Of a stretch of 40,000 bases of DNA, positions 22,278 through 33,835 are shown piece by piece. Numbering within the stretch: position 1 is the stretch's first letter; each line of letters starts with the position of its first letter. Position numbers and translations under genes: made by a program. Below the pieces are notes generated by a model. That model was not told where the DNA came from and did no database searches. It was given only the letters and a program-made list of their open reading frames with translations. Source of the DNA: Chrysomallon squamiferum (lineage: Eukaryota; Mollusca; Gastropoda; Neomphalida; Peltospiridae); the NCBI GenBank assembly GCA_012295275.1, contig CM022671.1, positions 22,977,822 through 23,017,821 on the forward strand. Direction: 5' to 3'.

Positions 22278-22547
22278 CTGTGGCGGATCCAGCTTTTCTG
22301 ATGAGGGGGGGTCCATGACAGCAAGGTCCATAACATTATGAAAAGGCACTATTGAAAAATAACAGACGGTTCACATGGGCCGTTATACTATAGTCCTTCA
22401 ACAGGGACGCTGGCACGCGTATTCTACAGAGTTCTATACAGAAAGAGAAAAACAAAAACAAACTAAATAAATTTGTAAAAAAAACCTAAAAATCCTAAGT
22501 AAAAGAGGCATAACTAAATTGGATCTCCTCTTCTAGACCCGCCACAG
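22278..22547 (+). mobile_element. 270-bp MITE with GTGGCGGATC-type inverted ends (hAT-like)
   Basis: The left end CTGTGGCGGATCCAG (22,278-22,292) matches the reverse complement of the right end, CTGTGGCGGGTCTAG (22,533-22,547), at 13 of 15 positions. ATTTT flanks both sides (22,273-22,277 and 22,548-22,552) as a possible short target duplication. A run of seven G followed by TCCATGAC lies just inside the left end. GGCGGATC-type ends are typical of hAT-derived MITEs in invertebrates, although hAT elements normally make 8-bp duplications, so the superfamily is uncertain. No transposase is encoded. Confidence 0.65.
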
Positions 22548-23274
22548 ATTTTTATATTACTTTATATCACGAATGCTGTTCGAACACTAGGCTGACGAGA
22601 ACATTGTCTGTTTGTTTCTCGATACAGATCCCTGGGTTAAAACGCGGAGGTAAAACAAAAGAACATAACTTGATGTTACCCAGGTTTTCGTAGAAGGTGG
22701 CGTTTGGTTTAATTTACACAGAGGTTTACGTCTTTCTACATGAAATGTGCACTGTTGTTCACAGTTCATTATAAACTGAGGAATTCTGAAAAAAATCTAC
22801 TTCGTAAGGCGTTTACGTCGTCACAAATGCTCAAGGCGCACCTGTGGTTCGAAACAGTCGTGAAATCTTTTCTGATGCGTGTTACTTTCAACGCGAATGC
22901 ACTTCCGATATTTATAGAGAACACCGTTTTTATTTGTGGATAAGTTCACAGGGATGAGAAAATATGGCGTGTTTATGGTTTACAGTTTTCAACCGGAAAA
23001 CATAATTTTATTTATCATCTTTTTTATGATCTCCTCCTTACTTTACAAAAATACACACGTATACGTACGTACAGTCATATATGCAGAGAGGCAGACAGAC
23101 AGACAGACAGACATATGTACAAGTTTTACAAGAATCATTTAGTGAACTGTTATGATGTTTACAAAATTTCCTCATGTTTTTCTACTGTATCAAGCAAAAA
23201 GAAAAAATTTTTTTTTTCAAAGCCCACAAAATACATCAAACAACGACAACAAAAACAAAACAAAAAAAAAAAAA
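22548..23274 (+). other. Spacer, no gene called
   Basis: A 67-codon ATG frame at 22,740-22,943 has no recognisable motif. AGAC tetranucleotide repeats lie at about 23,093-23,112. Nothing else can be supported. Confidence 0.4.
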
Positions 23275-23493
23275 CAATTAATTTTAATAAAATAATAATA
23301 AAACAACAACAATAACAATAACAGCAGCAACAACAAAATAAAAATAAAAAAAATAATAATAAAATAAAAAAAAATAAAAATAAAATAATAAAAATAAAAA
23401 AAACAAAAACAATAACAAAACAAAATAATAATATTAATAAAAAATAAAAATAAAATAAAATAAAATAAAATAAAATAAAATAAAATAAAATAT
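23275..23493 (+). repeat. A-rich simple-sequence tract (AAT, AAC, AAAAT units)
   Basis: About 220 bases of A-rich repeats ending in a regular (AAAAT)n run at about 23,440-23,490. Confidence 0.9.
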
Positions 23494-23712
23494 GATTAAA
23501 ATTTTGATGTCATTTGACAAAACAAGGCCCTTCTGTGTTTAGGGGCCTTGAATGTATTCTTTAATGGAAAACTGGATGATTTAAAACACCAAGAGGGCCT
23601 AAACATTTTTACGAACACTTTTTTTTTTTTTTTTTTAGTGAATAGAATAAACACTTTATGCATGTTAAATGAGGTCACAAATAACCATGAATGAATTATC
23701 TTTTATTAATGG

Positions 23713-24401
23713 ACATTAAAACACATTTTTGTTAAAAAAAACAGATTATGATTAAAATTTGATGTCTTTTTGATCTAAACGGGAAACAGGCTTCTGGGGC
23801 CCACAAATCTCTGACAAGGGGCCATGAAAATACGGTGGATGCTTCTGCTATGAGCGGTTGGAGTTTCATAACAGAATAACCATCCCCTTTTTAAACATAA
23901 CAACTTTTGTTGAAAACCATTGAACAGTATAAACATTTTAGAAATACGAACATTAGTTTAAAATTAAAATTTTTACTGTGAATGACTAAAATAGAATATT
24001 GAGACTCATGAAAAAAATTTATCAAAATGTAAATTGAAATGTTAAATATTTAATTCTTATATATGATATCATATCAAAACATAGAAATGAACTGACTGGT
24101 CAGGTAGTTTTTAATTACAGATTACATTAAAACACATTTTTATTAAAAAAAAACAATTTATTAAAACACATACTAATGCCACTGATGTTCCCTTTCTAGT
24201 GTTACTGGATGAAACGGGAAACAGGCTAAAAGTGTGCACGACAAATAACGACAACGCTCCATGAAAATACGGTGGATGCTTCTGCTATGAGCGGTCTGGA
24301 TAATCGTAACAGAACTAACCATCCAATCTTTATACGACTCTTTAATATTACAACTTTTGTTGATATGTTATGCATGAGTATATGTTGTTTCTGTTTGTTT
24401 G

Positions 24402-24440
<39 letters not shown>

Positions 24441-24660
24441 TTAATTATTATTATTATTATTACTGTGAATGACTAAAATGAGAAGAATATTGAGACTCAT
24501 GAAAAAAATTTATCAAAATAAATAAGTAAATTAACAAGAAAATGAAATATTTAATTCTTATATATGATACCATATCAAAACATATAAGTAAATGGCTCTT
24601 CTTTTTCGTGTATTTGTGTCAGGTAGTTTTGAAGGATAATTACAGATTACATCTGTATAC
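23713..24660 (+). repeat. Local tandem duplication, two units of about 0.41 and 0.53 kb
   Basis: Unit 1 (23,713-24,123) and unit 2 (24,124 to about 24,660) both begin with ACATTAAAACACATTTTT. They share GGGAAACAGGCT, then ATACGGTGGATGCTTCTGCT (23,830 and 24,267), then TGTGAATGACTAAAAT and GAGACTCATGAAAAAAATTT, and end with AATTACAGATTACAT. Unit 2 is longer mainly through an ATT microsatellite (about 24,403-24,463) and short insertions. No protein is recognisable. It may be an old tandem repeat or a nested element. Confidence 0.75.
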
Positions 24661-25799
24661 GTTTTTATACATGATATAAATATTTCACTTTAACCAAATT
24701 GAAACATAATTTAATATTATATTTTTTATGTTATTCGAGTGAGCAGTTACTCATCCACTTGGAACATGATATCCAGAAACAAACAGTCTAGCATGAATCC
24801 ATGATGGCATAAAACATGCGATCTTGGGTGAATCAAAACTGACATGCATTCTATCGCGAATCGTCTGTAAGAGAAACAAATCCCATGTGCCATTAACGGG
24901 TACACATTCGTGCGTCTTTACTTCAGTAAATCCACAAAATCAATACACCTCATTTACCCCGCAGACACGTGACTCGAGTACCCACGGTTTAATAACAATA
25001 TCTTTGTGGTTCCGAGTTGCTCAATCAAGCCCTTTGTAACGTTATCGGAATCGAACTGAAATCATATTTTATCGACATTAAGAAGTTGTTTGATTGGCAT
25101 TGCATGAGAGCTTACCGCTTATCTAAGCATTAAGTAGTACTATTCAAATGTTTTCTGATCTGATTTCGCACATGATAAAATCCCAAAGCGTAACCGGGTA
25201 ATGAAATATTACTAATAAGGTCACAAAGTTCTTCTGGGGATTAGGAGGGGCCGCAGTTCTGGATAAGACGTTTAAAGGATCACTGGCCTGCTGCTGTTAA
25301 AGAAATCCACTGAGGAAAGGTGGCCCAATTTATTATATATTAAAGTGTATATATATTTGTATATATTTGTTTGCCAGATGTGAAAAAATATTGAAGTGTG
25401 ACAAATGATAAATGCATGGCAAAGAACTGAGCAGCCGCTTCTCGTTTGAATATAGTTAACAGACTTTATGTTATTTTAGTTAGTATGTTTTTCCAATGTC
25501 CTTCTCAGTGTGTATGTGTGTGGCCACGCCTATCAAATTCAGGCCTGTCAGATCAGCTTTTATTACCCGGGCAGGCATTGTTTTGAAATTATTAGCGATT
25601 TTTAACTGCAAGCATGTGAAATATGAATAATATTCCAGGATATATATATATATATATATAGTGTTAATAAAATACTAGTCATTCGGCGATATTTGCTTTT
25701 GTTTGGATGACTAGCTAATTGTGAAGATGCTAAATTTACATTTATTTTCTAAAGTTATAACCTAAAAATATACTTGACACACCAGAGCTGAAATTTAAA
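24661..25799 (+). other. Intergenic spacer, nothing called
   Basis: Moderately AT-rich sequence with an (AT)n run near 25,640-25,660. Small ORFs are present, but none has a motif, splice context or codon pattern that supports a gene. Confidence 0.4.
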
Positions 25800-25917
25800 A
25801 TGCTAATTATTTCGCTCCCGGTAGATGTTATCTCTGCTGCAGTTCTTAAAAATAGAACATCCAGAAAAGAAAAGGCAGCTAGAACTGAAATAATGTCAGC
25901 AGATACTCTAACAAAAG
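25800..25917 (+). other. Weak candidate first exon
   Basis: An ATG at 25,800 opens a 39-codon frame rich in Lys, Arg and Thr. It runs to a good 5' splice site (AAAAG followed by GTATGT at 25,918). The following bases are AT-rich and intron-like. No partner exon or homology is visible, so this is only a possibility. Confidence 0.2.
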
Positions 25918-26015
25918 GTATGTATTTACATGAAATACCTGTAATGTCAAAGGTCGGCTATATACAATGTTTATACACTTTTATCTTTTTCTTTATTATT
26001 AAATTTTTATAGGCC

Positions 26016-26055
<40 letters not shown>

Positions 26056-26057
26056 AA
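26016..26057 (+). repeat. T20-A22 perfect inverted homopolymer
   Basis: Twenty T are followed directly by twenty-two A, giving a spacer-less 20-bp inverted repeat. It could mark the joint of two retro-inserted tails or be a base-calling artefact. Confidence 0.9.
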
Positions 26058-26789
26058 GATAACGCATTAAAACATTATCGCATTCGGGTAAAATAATACA
26101 TACACGGAAGCATAAATTATTTAAATTACATTTCAAACGATACGAAGTGTCATTAATGGCGTGAACACTGACAGTGCGTTTATCATTTTGTGTAAAATGA
26201 AGTGCCTTCTCTGTGCTGAAGTGTAAATTGTTTAATAAAATACATTAAATGAGTTTCACGTTTTTCAGAGTGCTACATGCATTTTATTTTTTATTTTTTT
26301 TTTTTTTTTTTGGTTCAACATAAAGTTATATTTTATGGTCTGAATACCTAATCTTTGTAAATTTGCCGTCACAGAAAGATCGCAAGAACACTATAAAGAA
26401 TCGAGCTGTTACTGGATGAAGGAAGAGACAACAAGTTAGTTTGCGGGAATGCAACTAGAAACTATAATACAATAACGGCAAATGGCTGTTCTGAAGTACA
26501 CAGCTTAATACTGAAACCTATAGGTCAAACGCACGTGCAAAAGGGGTCAGTAAGTCGGCTCAAGTGTTTCTAGTGCGCCATCAAAAATCAAGATGGCTTC
26601 TCAAGACGCTGAAACGTGGCGAGAATCAAAACAAACACTTACTGCTCTTCAGTGTTCAGGTAGCAGAAAAATAGTTTTCAGAGAGAAATGTGGTTTCAGT
26701 TTTTGTCAAGCGGACAAAAAGAAACGTAATCGAATGTAACGCTAAAAATCAAAAGAATGCTAAAGATGATAAGAGTGCTTGCTGTTACT

Positions 26790-26791
<2 letters not shown>
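26058..26791 (+). other. Spacer, no gene called
   Basis: No recognisable gene. The part from 26,340 to 26,680 is less AT-biased but has no convincing frame. Confidence 0.4.

Positions 26792-26863
<72 letters not shown>
26792..26863 (+). repeat. (GA)n microsatellite
   Basis: A GA run of about 72 bases. Frames across it give Glu/Arg or Ser/Leu alternation and are not genes. Confidence 0.97.
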
Positions 26864-26865
<2 letters not shown>

Positions 26866-27189
26866 CTGCAGACGAAAACAAAACAAATTAGAGTAAATGA
26901 GAAAAAAAAAAAAAAAAAATTTTAAAACAAAAACAACAACAACAAAACAAACAAACAAACAAACAACGGAAAAACTAACAAATAAACCAAAAACTTTCCA
27001 TAATTATTCTGAAATGGATATCTCCGGAATACAGACAATTTAAATATGGATAAAAGTAATAAACTTTTAAAATTTTATTTTACGAGACAATTTCTTATCA
27101 GTCGCCTGCTTTCCGTGTTAATAATCACAGTCTTGTCTACCTCGATATCTTTATGCGGGATTTATAGACCTTGTCACTGAGAGGGTGTG

Positions 27190-27271
27190 TGAATAATAAT
27201 AATAATAATAATAATAATATATATAAAAAACTAAAATAACTCAATAAAATAAAACTTAATAATAATAATAA

Positions 27272-27315
<44 letters not shown>

Positions 27316-27330
27316 TAATAATAAATGATA
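27190..27330 (+). repeat. (AAT)n microsatellite, interrupted
   Basis: Two AAT runs (about 27,192-27,219 and 27,258-27,325) separated by A/T-rich sequence. Confidence 0.95.
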
Positions 27331-27692
27331 AAGAATTTTAATTCATGTTAAAGTATTTTTTTTTTTTAAATAAAAAGCATAAGCAAACACTGTTTCTGAA
27401 AATTTTGAAAATATTAATAAAGATACAATAGTAAAGATAAATTCATTTTAAAAAAAAGGGGGAAAATCACGCAAGATTGAAAATATTCGTTCCAGAACAG
27501 ACAGCATTGCTTCTAAAATAATCTTTTCTCCTAAAGTTATTATTATCTTTTAAAACGTTATTTATCTCTTAAATACAATAATTATCACAATTTTATCATC
27601 CACTACGATCTAGAACATGCCAGTCTGATTATATCGTTAGGTGTTGTCAGCAGGCGGCCACGAGATTGCCGTCTGCTTCTTTCTATTTTTAG

Positions 27693-27834
27693 CTCCACGA
27701 GGAAATTACCGCCGGGAATCCGAATCTGACGCTAAACTCGCCAGACGCGGTAAATTAGTAAACGTTTCGGACCGATTACAAACTGACGAAAGATTTCAAA
27801 ACTTTTTCGGGAACGAGATCTTTATAAAAAAAAG
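27693..27834 (+). other. Candidate internal exon, 142 bp
   Basis: A pyrimidine tract ending TTTTTAG at 27,692 precedes 142 bases that are open in one frame and markedly less AT-rich than their flanks. A near-ideal donor (AAG followed by GTGAGT) begins at 27,835. The frame is charged, with many Arg, Asp and Lys, and shows no known domain. Both splice borders match consensus. It could equally be a 5' UTR exon of the secreted-protein gene at 37.7 kb or of another gene, or a chance match. Confidence 0.3.
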
Positions 27835-27996
27835 GTGAGTTTTAATATTTTAAATTAATTCCTATTTGATAACAAAAAAGTATATTATATTATTTACGCA
27901 GCTGTAATAGAACAATATTAAACGGAACTGTAATTAAATAACATTCTTGGCTTTTATGACGGAATTAAATATGAGAAATAAACTAAACAAGATTTA

Positions 27997-28000
<4 letters not shown>

Positions 28001-28035
<35 letters not shown>

Positions 28036-28067
28036 TGCATACATAATACAAGGAGAGAGAGAAAGAG

Positions 28068-28124
<57 letters not shown>
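28001..28124 (+). repeat. (ATT)n followed by (GA)n microsatellite
   Basis: An ATT run of about 32 bases (28,001-28,032) is followed closely by a GA run at about 28,051-28,124. Confidence 0.95.
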
Positions 28125-28126
<2 letters not shown>

Positions 28127-29637
28127 CGGATTTAGGCTTTCAAAACATAAAAACAAATTTCACCATAAAAAAAAAGAATCTGTCAGCAAAAAATGGAGTA
28201 TGATAATTTGAAAATTTATTCACCAGATTTTAAACACTGCATATCATACATTTTGTTAAATTCATTCATTTTATCAATCCTGCTTTGTTTGTATTTTGAC
28301 ACTTCAAAAAAGAAAAAGAAAGAAAGAAAAAAAAACCCCAAACCCCCAACAACAACAACATAATGAATGCACTTAACTGCTGATTATTTATTTAGTATTA
28401 ATTATTTATCTTTGTTATGCAATATACACATTTAAATTTCTCAAAACTGTCAGTTACCTGAGTCATTTGTTTATATACAAATATAAAATGTATTGGAAGT
28501 TTCCAGTCGGCGCTTTCGATCTTTGCATTGATGAATAATTAGTAAGTCAAACGATATTTTATAAAGAACATCATTGATTTTGTATTTCCATTCTTTTGAT
28601 AACAGACTGTGCGTTTTTGTAAGCTGATAAATAATTTCTTCTATTATTTCGTTCACAAAAAAAAAGAAGGGTCTAACAGACTCAGTTTCGATGTTGTTAA
28701 GTCACTCGAAACAAGATGTTAATAAAACACGAAACTGAATTGTTTTCCATTTTAATACAAACACCGTGCAACAGAGAATGCAGTTTGTAAATATTTATGT
28801 CTGCATTATTAAGCAGGACGATTTTGTTAAGGTCATGTTTTTGGGAAAAAATGCTTAGCATATATTAAAACAGTAAATAACGTTTAAATTATTTGTCAGT
28901 TATTATATATATGTAAAACTTGCATAGCATACATTTCTCTTTTTTTTTTTTTTTTTTTTTTGGATTGTTAAGAATATCATTAATAATATGAAAATAAATA
29001 ACTAAATAAAAGCATCGACTTGAAACAAGGCTTTCCTGCTAAACCGTCGTTGAACGTTATCATCTTTTGATAGCCACTGATTTTGAGGTTATCACCTTCT
29101 AGTGGCTAATTACCTTTTCCAAGCCTTAAGAAACTAAATGCCAGCTGATTTTCTTGTTTCCAGAAAACACATGTGCAGCGGCGAATCACCTCTGCCGGGC
29201 AGCAAAGAACTCTGTGCCACTTCCGCCCTTCGTCAAATTAGACCAATCTAGATACACCTGTATCTATAGCTTTTTTTTTTATTTTTTTTTATTTATTTAA
29301 AAAAAAAAAAAAAAAAAAATACGTTTTCCATTTCTCAACGGAGGAATTAAAGTTGTCCGGTGATCAAGCTGAATTTAAAAAAAAAAAAGCCACCTGCAGT
29401 GATAAAAGTATGTTGATGTTTCCTTATCAACTCCACACCCCAACCCATTTCATTTCTTATCGGGATTTGGACCCAGACGTGGCTCGATGGTTTGAGAATC
29501 TATCTGTGTCGCCCATTCTGAAACCTTCACTGCCAAGTTTACAGATCAAATGTGATTATCAGTCAGTATAAAATTCCCGTTATTGGGATATCAAATTATA
29601 CTTCTTTTTTCTGCTGCCTTGTTTAATCACATTTTAA

Positions 29638-29640
<3 letters not shown>
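28125..29640 (+). other. Intergenic spacer
   Basis: Mostly AT-rich. Two patches (about 29,161-29,265 and 29,340-29,570) are less AT-rich; the first follows a TTTCCAG acceptor-like site. No domain is recognisable in either, and T-run/A-run pairs (about 29,270-29,319) separate them. Nothing is called. Confidence 0.35.
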
Positions 29641-29674
<34 letters not shown>

Positions 29675-30120
29675 CGTTTATTTATTTATTTACTTTGTAT
29701 TTTCTTGATCAGTATTCGTCTTTAATATTAATCTCTTGCAAGGCACTCAGACCTTGACACTGCTAGATATATATCGCAAGCTAAAATAAACAAAAAGTGA
29801 TAACGGTCTCGAGGGTTATCGCGCCTATTATTATTAAGAATTTAAAAACAGGAACGTAACTAAGCGCATGTAATATGATAAACTGATCATTCCCCTCGAG
29901 CGAACGCACTACTTCTTTATCATTACTTATCTCTTTCCGCCTATCAACTACTGCTTAATTTAATGGTCAAAATTGTTATGCAATTCGTTATCCGTTTGCG
30001 TTTTTTTTTTTTTTTTTTTTTCAATCATTTTCCAAACTATACATATCACGGTTTTTGTTTCCCTGAAGTTTTACCCCCTCCCTTGTTTGATGCCGTTTTT
30101 AGCTTTTATAACGTTTGACA
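29641..30120 (+). other. AT-rich spacer with AT and poly-T runs
   Basis: An (AT)n run at about 29,638-29,660 is followed by poly-T; another T20-type run is at 30,002-30,021. No gene is seen. Confidence 0.5.
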
Positions 30121-30260
30121 TGTGCTCGGTTTTTGTCGGCGAAGTCAAGCTGCGGTGGTTTCCGCGGGAGGTGGAAACTACCGCGGTTATCAAGGAAGCA
30201 GATAGAGTGTTCAAAAGAAAGGAGCCGCCATTACGTAAGGCGGACAACCGAGTGTGTTTA
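30121..30260 (+). promoter_or_regulatory. GC-rich patch with hairpin and TTACGTAA palindrome
   Basis: A 12-bp inverted repeat (GCGGTGGTTTCC at 30,152-30,163, and GGAAACTACCGC at 30,173-30,184, with one G.T wobble) encloses a 9-base loop. About 40 bases on, CCGCC and GGCGG flank TTACGTAA (30,231-30,238), a bZIP-type palindrome. The patch is much richer in G+C than its surroundings, as expected of an unmethylated promoter or exon, but no gene could be tied to it. Confidence 0.3.
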
Positions 30261-32380
30261 CTCACGTTGGTTGCTGTAACTGTCGTGTAACTGATGAAAG
30301 GCCGTGTCAACACTGCGAGTCGTTTAACTGTTTATTGGTCTCACACCACGTCGTCGTCCTGTTGCCATTTCTCAAGCTTCGCGTGTAGACACACACATCT
30401 CAAGGATGCAAATGAACCATTGTTAACTTCGCTCGTAAAACACCTTTTTCTGTTTTTGTTGTTGTAATAATAGACTTTTTAATTTTTTTTTTTTTTTTTT
30501 TAATATGGGAAAAGAAAGAAAGAAAGAAAGAAAGAAATGAATCCCATATTTCAAATAATAAAAATGAACTAATATAATATTTATATAGCTTACAATTCTT
30601 ATATGCACACTTACATACGCGCAATTATTACGCTACAAACAAGAAGCATTTCAAGAAAAAAAAAAAAAAAACTAATTATATATCATTGTTTATTAGTATA
30701 GTATTGGTTATTAAGCAAAAATACCCATTTCCTATCAAAAGATTATACTTTTTTAACAAATTTTATTCCAGATTTATTTTATTGTGTTAATATACAAATT
30801 ACTTACTTTTTGGTCTTATACCAACCAGCTTTTACATAAAATGGCCAAACTGATTAGTCAAATATTTAAATCTTCGGATTTCATCTCAGATAAAAATTAA
30901 TCCTTTCAAAGCGCTAACTACACTACAAAATATTTCGATTACCCATTTAGTTACAAAATATTTGAAAATGATTGTTTAACACTGGCATGTTAACGAAACT
31001 ATTTAGACTACAAGTATTAAAACTTTAGCATTTTCAGGTTATGACCATAAATTATTCCCCTTCAAAATTCGGAGTGGTTATCTTGATAAACTACATCTAG
31101 ACGAGACAATTTTATGGTCGGAGGATTATAGACAATTATTTACATCTCCTTGATTAACTTAAAGTGCTACTGCAGAATGTAACGGTGATGCAACACCTTT
31201 GAGGAATAGTATAGTTTCCTGGGATAGCGCTCTATTTGTCTGGGTTAATAAGCCATGCAAATGGATGTTCTGCCAGTAACACCCAGCAGGCAGTCAATGG
31301 ATTCTGGCTCAACATGTGCATCTCCTCAAACTGTTTATTCAGTGAGACTAATGATCCTTTCTCATATTATTACACAGAGCTAATTGAAGAGATAAAGAAG
31401 GAACAGAAGAAGAAAAAAAAAAAAAAAAAAAAATTCTAAAAAGAATGTTAATTACTTTTGCAACTTAAGTAAAATAAAAAAATTTAAAAATCTGAATGAA
31501 GTCTGTGCAGAAAATTGAAAAGACACCTTGAAGAAGGTATCTTATTTTATAGCAACAAATCTGAAAAATCCACTGCTTCGTTGGTGTGCAACTACGTATC
31601 AGTAACATCACTAAAATATAAAAAAAAAAACAAAAAAACAGAAACGAAATGATCGTTGGAGAGAAAAAAAGAATTCAACAACAATAGAACTATTTTTCTT
31701 CTTTATGTTTTTGGTGCTATGCTTTTTATTCAAAGGGATGTGCATTAGCTTTACCGTGTAAAGTGGTTACATCGTTGATTAATTTAATTTTCTTCAAGGT
31801 CCCTTCAAGACAGGCACGTACTAATACTATATTTAGCTCTGCGATCAGTACGAAGTTACATTACTAGAAGACATTATTTCAGTTGCGAGATAACCAAGGT
31901 AAACAATCTAGAATATGGTCTGAGTATTCTGAATGTAGACTTTATAAAGTTTTTTAAAGCTTCGATTTACATATGTCACCCATTATATTATTATTATTCA
32001 GTGAAAAAAACAATTCCTGTGGTTCTTTCTCACAGTAAATAATAATGATTTTAAAATATTTTTTCCGCGGCACGCGACACTTTTATTTGCTGTGCACTCG
32101 AGGCAATACTAATCATACATCACAGACGCTGCTGGCAACCTGCACGTTTAGTGGCATTTCAGTTTACTCTGTGAAACGTTACGGGCGTTCTTTCAGCTCG
32201 TATTTTCTAGTCTCCAATACTGCGTTACAAGATGCTATCCTTTCTGGATCAAACGTTAGTAAATTATTAGTTCAGAAGAAAAAGCTGTCATTTTTTTTTT
32301 TTTTTTTTTTTTCGCTAAAGATTTATGTTGTAAAAAAACTGCTTCAAAGAAAAGCAGTAAAAGGTATAACATATACCAAT
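30261..32380 (+). other. Intergenic spacer
   Basis: No gene can be supported. It contains an AAAG run at about 30,512-30,536, several A-runs, and a perfect POU octamer ATGCAAAT at 31,255-31,262. Open frames that end in Lys or Phe homopolymers over A/T runs are not genes. Confidence 0.4.
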
Positions 32381-32805
32381 TAACTGTACATAAAATAAAT
32401 TAACAGCTGGTTGTGATATTAAAGCTCAGTTTTTGTACTTAATTTCATTATATGTATATTTAACTTTTTTAATTTCTGTATTTTTTTTTTTTTTTTTTTT
32501 AACTAAATGTGAGCTGTTTTTATTAAGTATAAAATACCCATGTTAATATATAAAAACTGGAATGTGGAACAAAAAAAAAAAAAAAAAAAAAGAAAAAAGA
32601 AAATAAAAAAAGAACAGCAACAAAAACACCAGTAGAGACAAAAAAAAAAAAAACCGAAACATATTCGAAATTTAATTAAAAAAGCGATAATGTTTGAAAT
32701 CCAGTAAGATCTCTCCAGCTGCATCATATTATATCAACCAGTATCTTTTTCTTTGCATATATTGTTTGTTTTTTTCCCCCACCACAGTGAAGACGACTTC
32801 CTTAC

Positions 32806-33000
32806 CTTTTTGACAGTGGTCGTTGTTCGCCCTAGATCCTCGATTCGTTAACAAACAACTCACTTGACCGACCGTCGGCCCCACCCACCCATTCACCCAC
32901 CCCCACAAACCACGTCGACCCCCGCCAGCCACCGTAAAGCTACGCGTCACGTACGAACGAACAGAAGTAACATGTTGGTTAAAACGTAGTCGGACAGGTA
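32806..33000 (-). other. Possible minus-strand first exon / promoter patch
   Basis: Reading the minus strand, a G+C-rich segment ends in CTGTCAAAAAG followed by a GTAAGG donor, with the intron beginning at 32,805. The segment contains a G-quadruplex-type run (32,879-32,904) and CpG-containing sequence. The open frame through it has no ATG near its start, so a non-coding first exon is the more natural reading. No downstream exon was identified. Confidence 0.25.
32879..32904 (-). promoter_or_regulatory. G-quadruplex-type motif
   Basis: On the minus strand there are five runs of three or more G (G5, G3, G3, G3, G4) with loops of 1, 4, 1 and 1 bases. This satisfies the usual G-quadruplex pattern and is striking in so AT-rich a region. 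Confidence 0.6.
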
Positions 33001-33680
33001 AACGTGCTTCTGGCAGATGTATGACATACTCCCGACGTTGCAGTAATTTGTGTTTACCTAGTCTGCCGAAACGATACTCTGAAAATGTCGGAAGCGTTTA
33101 AGATAGCCTTCAGATACACGTTGTTAAACAGCTGTTCGTTATTACTGATTACAAGGGAGACAAAGCTAGAGAATGCATAAAATAAAAACTGGTAACAAGA
33201 TACAAGACACTTTGATTCACTTAAAATAAAAAGCAGGTCACACTGACGTTGTTCTGCGCACAGTTTTGAGTGCAGTAATACGTTGTCTGCATGACGACTG
33301 GCGGAACAGTTTATTGTGTTTTTGAAACAAGCGCGTACTAATTAAGGTTGACCAAGCGCCTGTTATTAGAACCTGTACATATTGCTTGTATTAAAATATT
33401 ATCTTTTAAGTCTGAGGTTGGTAAACTGAGTATACATAAAACTTAAGTTTGCTTTGGCTTTGTTGAAATCTCGGCGTCGTGGCAGGCGCATTAAATGCTG
33501 ATTATGAGCTTTCAGAAAAATAGAAACTTGTGTGTAAACAGCGAGGAGTACATAAATTATAAAATAAGCATTTTTTTTCCCTCTGTATGTCTGTGTGCGC
33601 TTATATATATATATTTACTTTTTCAATCTTTTTTCTTATTTATACTTTTCCAAATACTTATTCACAAATATATATATGTA
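33001..33680 (+). other. Spacer with a 31-codon ORF
   Basis: An ATG at 33,085 in good context (GAAAATGTCGG) opens 31 codons to TAA at 33,178. This is too short to judge and no motif is seen. The remainder is non-coding. Confidence 0.25.
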
Positions 33681-33835
33681 CACACACCCACACCCACACA
33701 CCCACACACCCACACACATATGTATATAGATAGAGCCTACATATATACGTACGTACGAAAGTACATACATTAATATATATTATTATTATTTGTTGTTGTT
33801 TGTTATTATTATTATTATTATATAAAAGCCAAACA
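33681..33835 (+). repeat. Compound microsatellite (CACACCC, GTAC, ATT)
   Basis: CA/CCCACA units at 33,681-33,718, then TA and GTAC units, then ATT/TTG repeats to about 33,821. Confidence 0.9.

Noticed and set aside
22740-22943. 67-codon ATG frame
   Set aside because: It has no motif, no splice context and no compositional support; chance length in this sequence.
32045-32383. 112-codon plus-strand frame
   Set aside because: It includes a poly-Phe stretch from a T-run and shows no domain; the first 80 codons are unremarkable and unsupported by splice sites.
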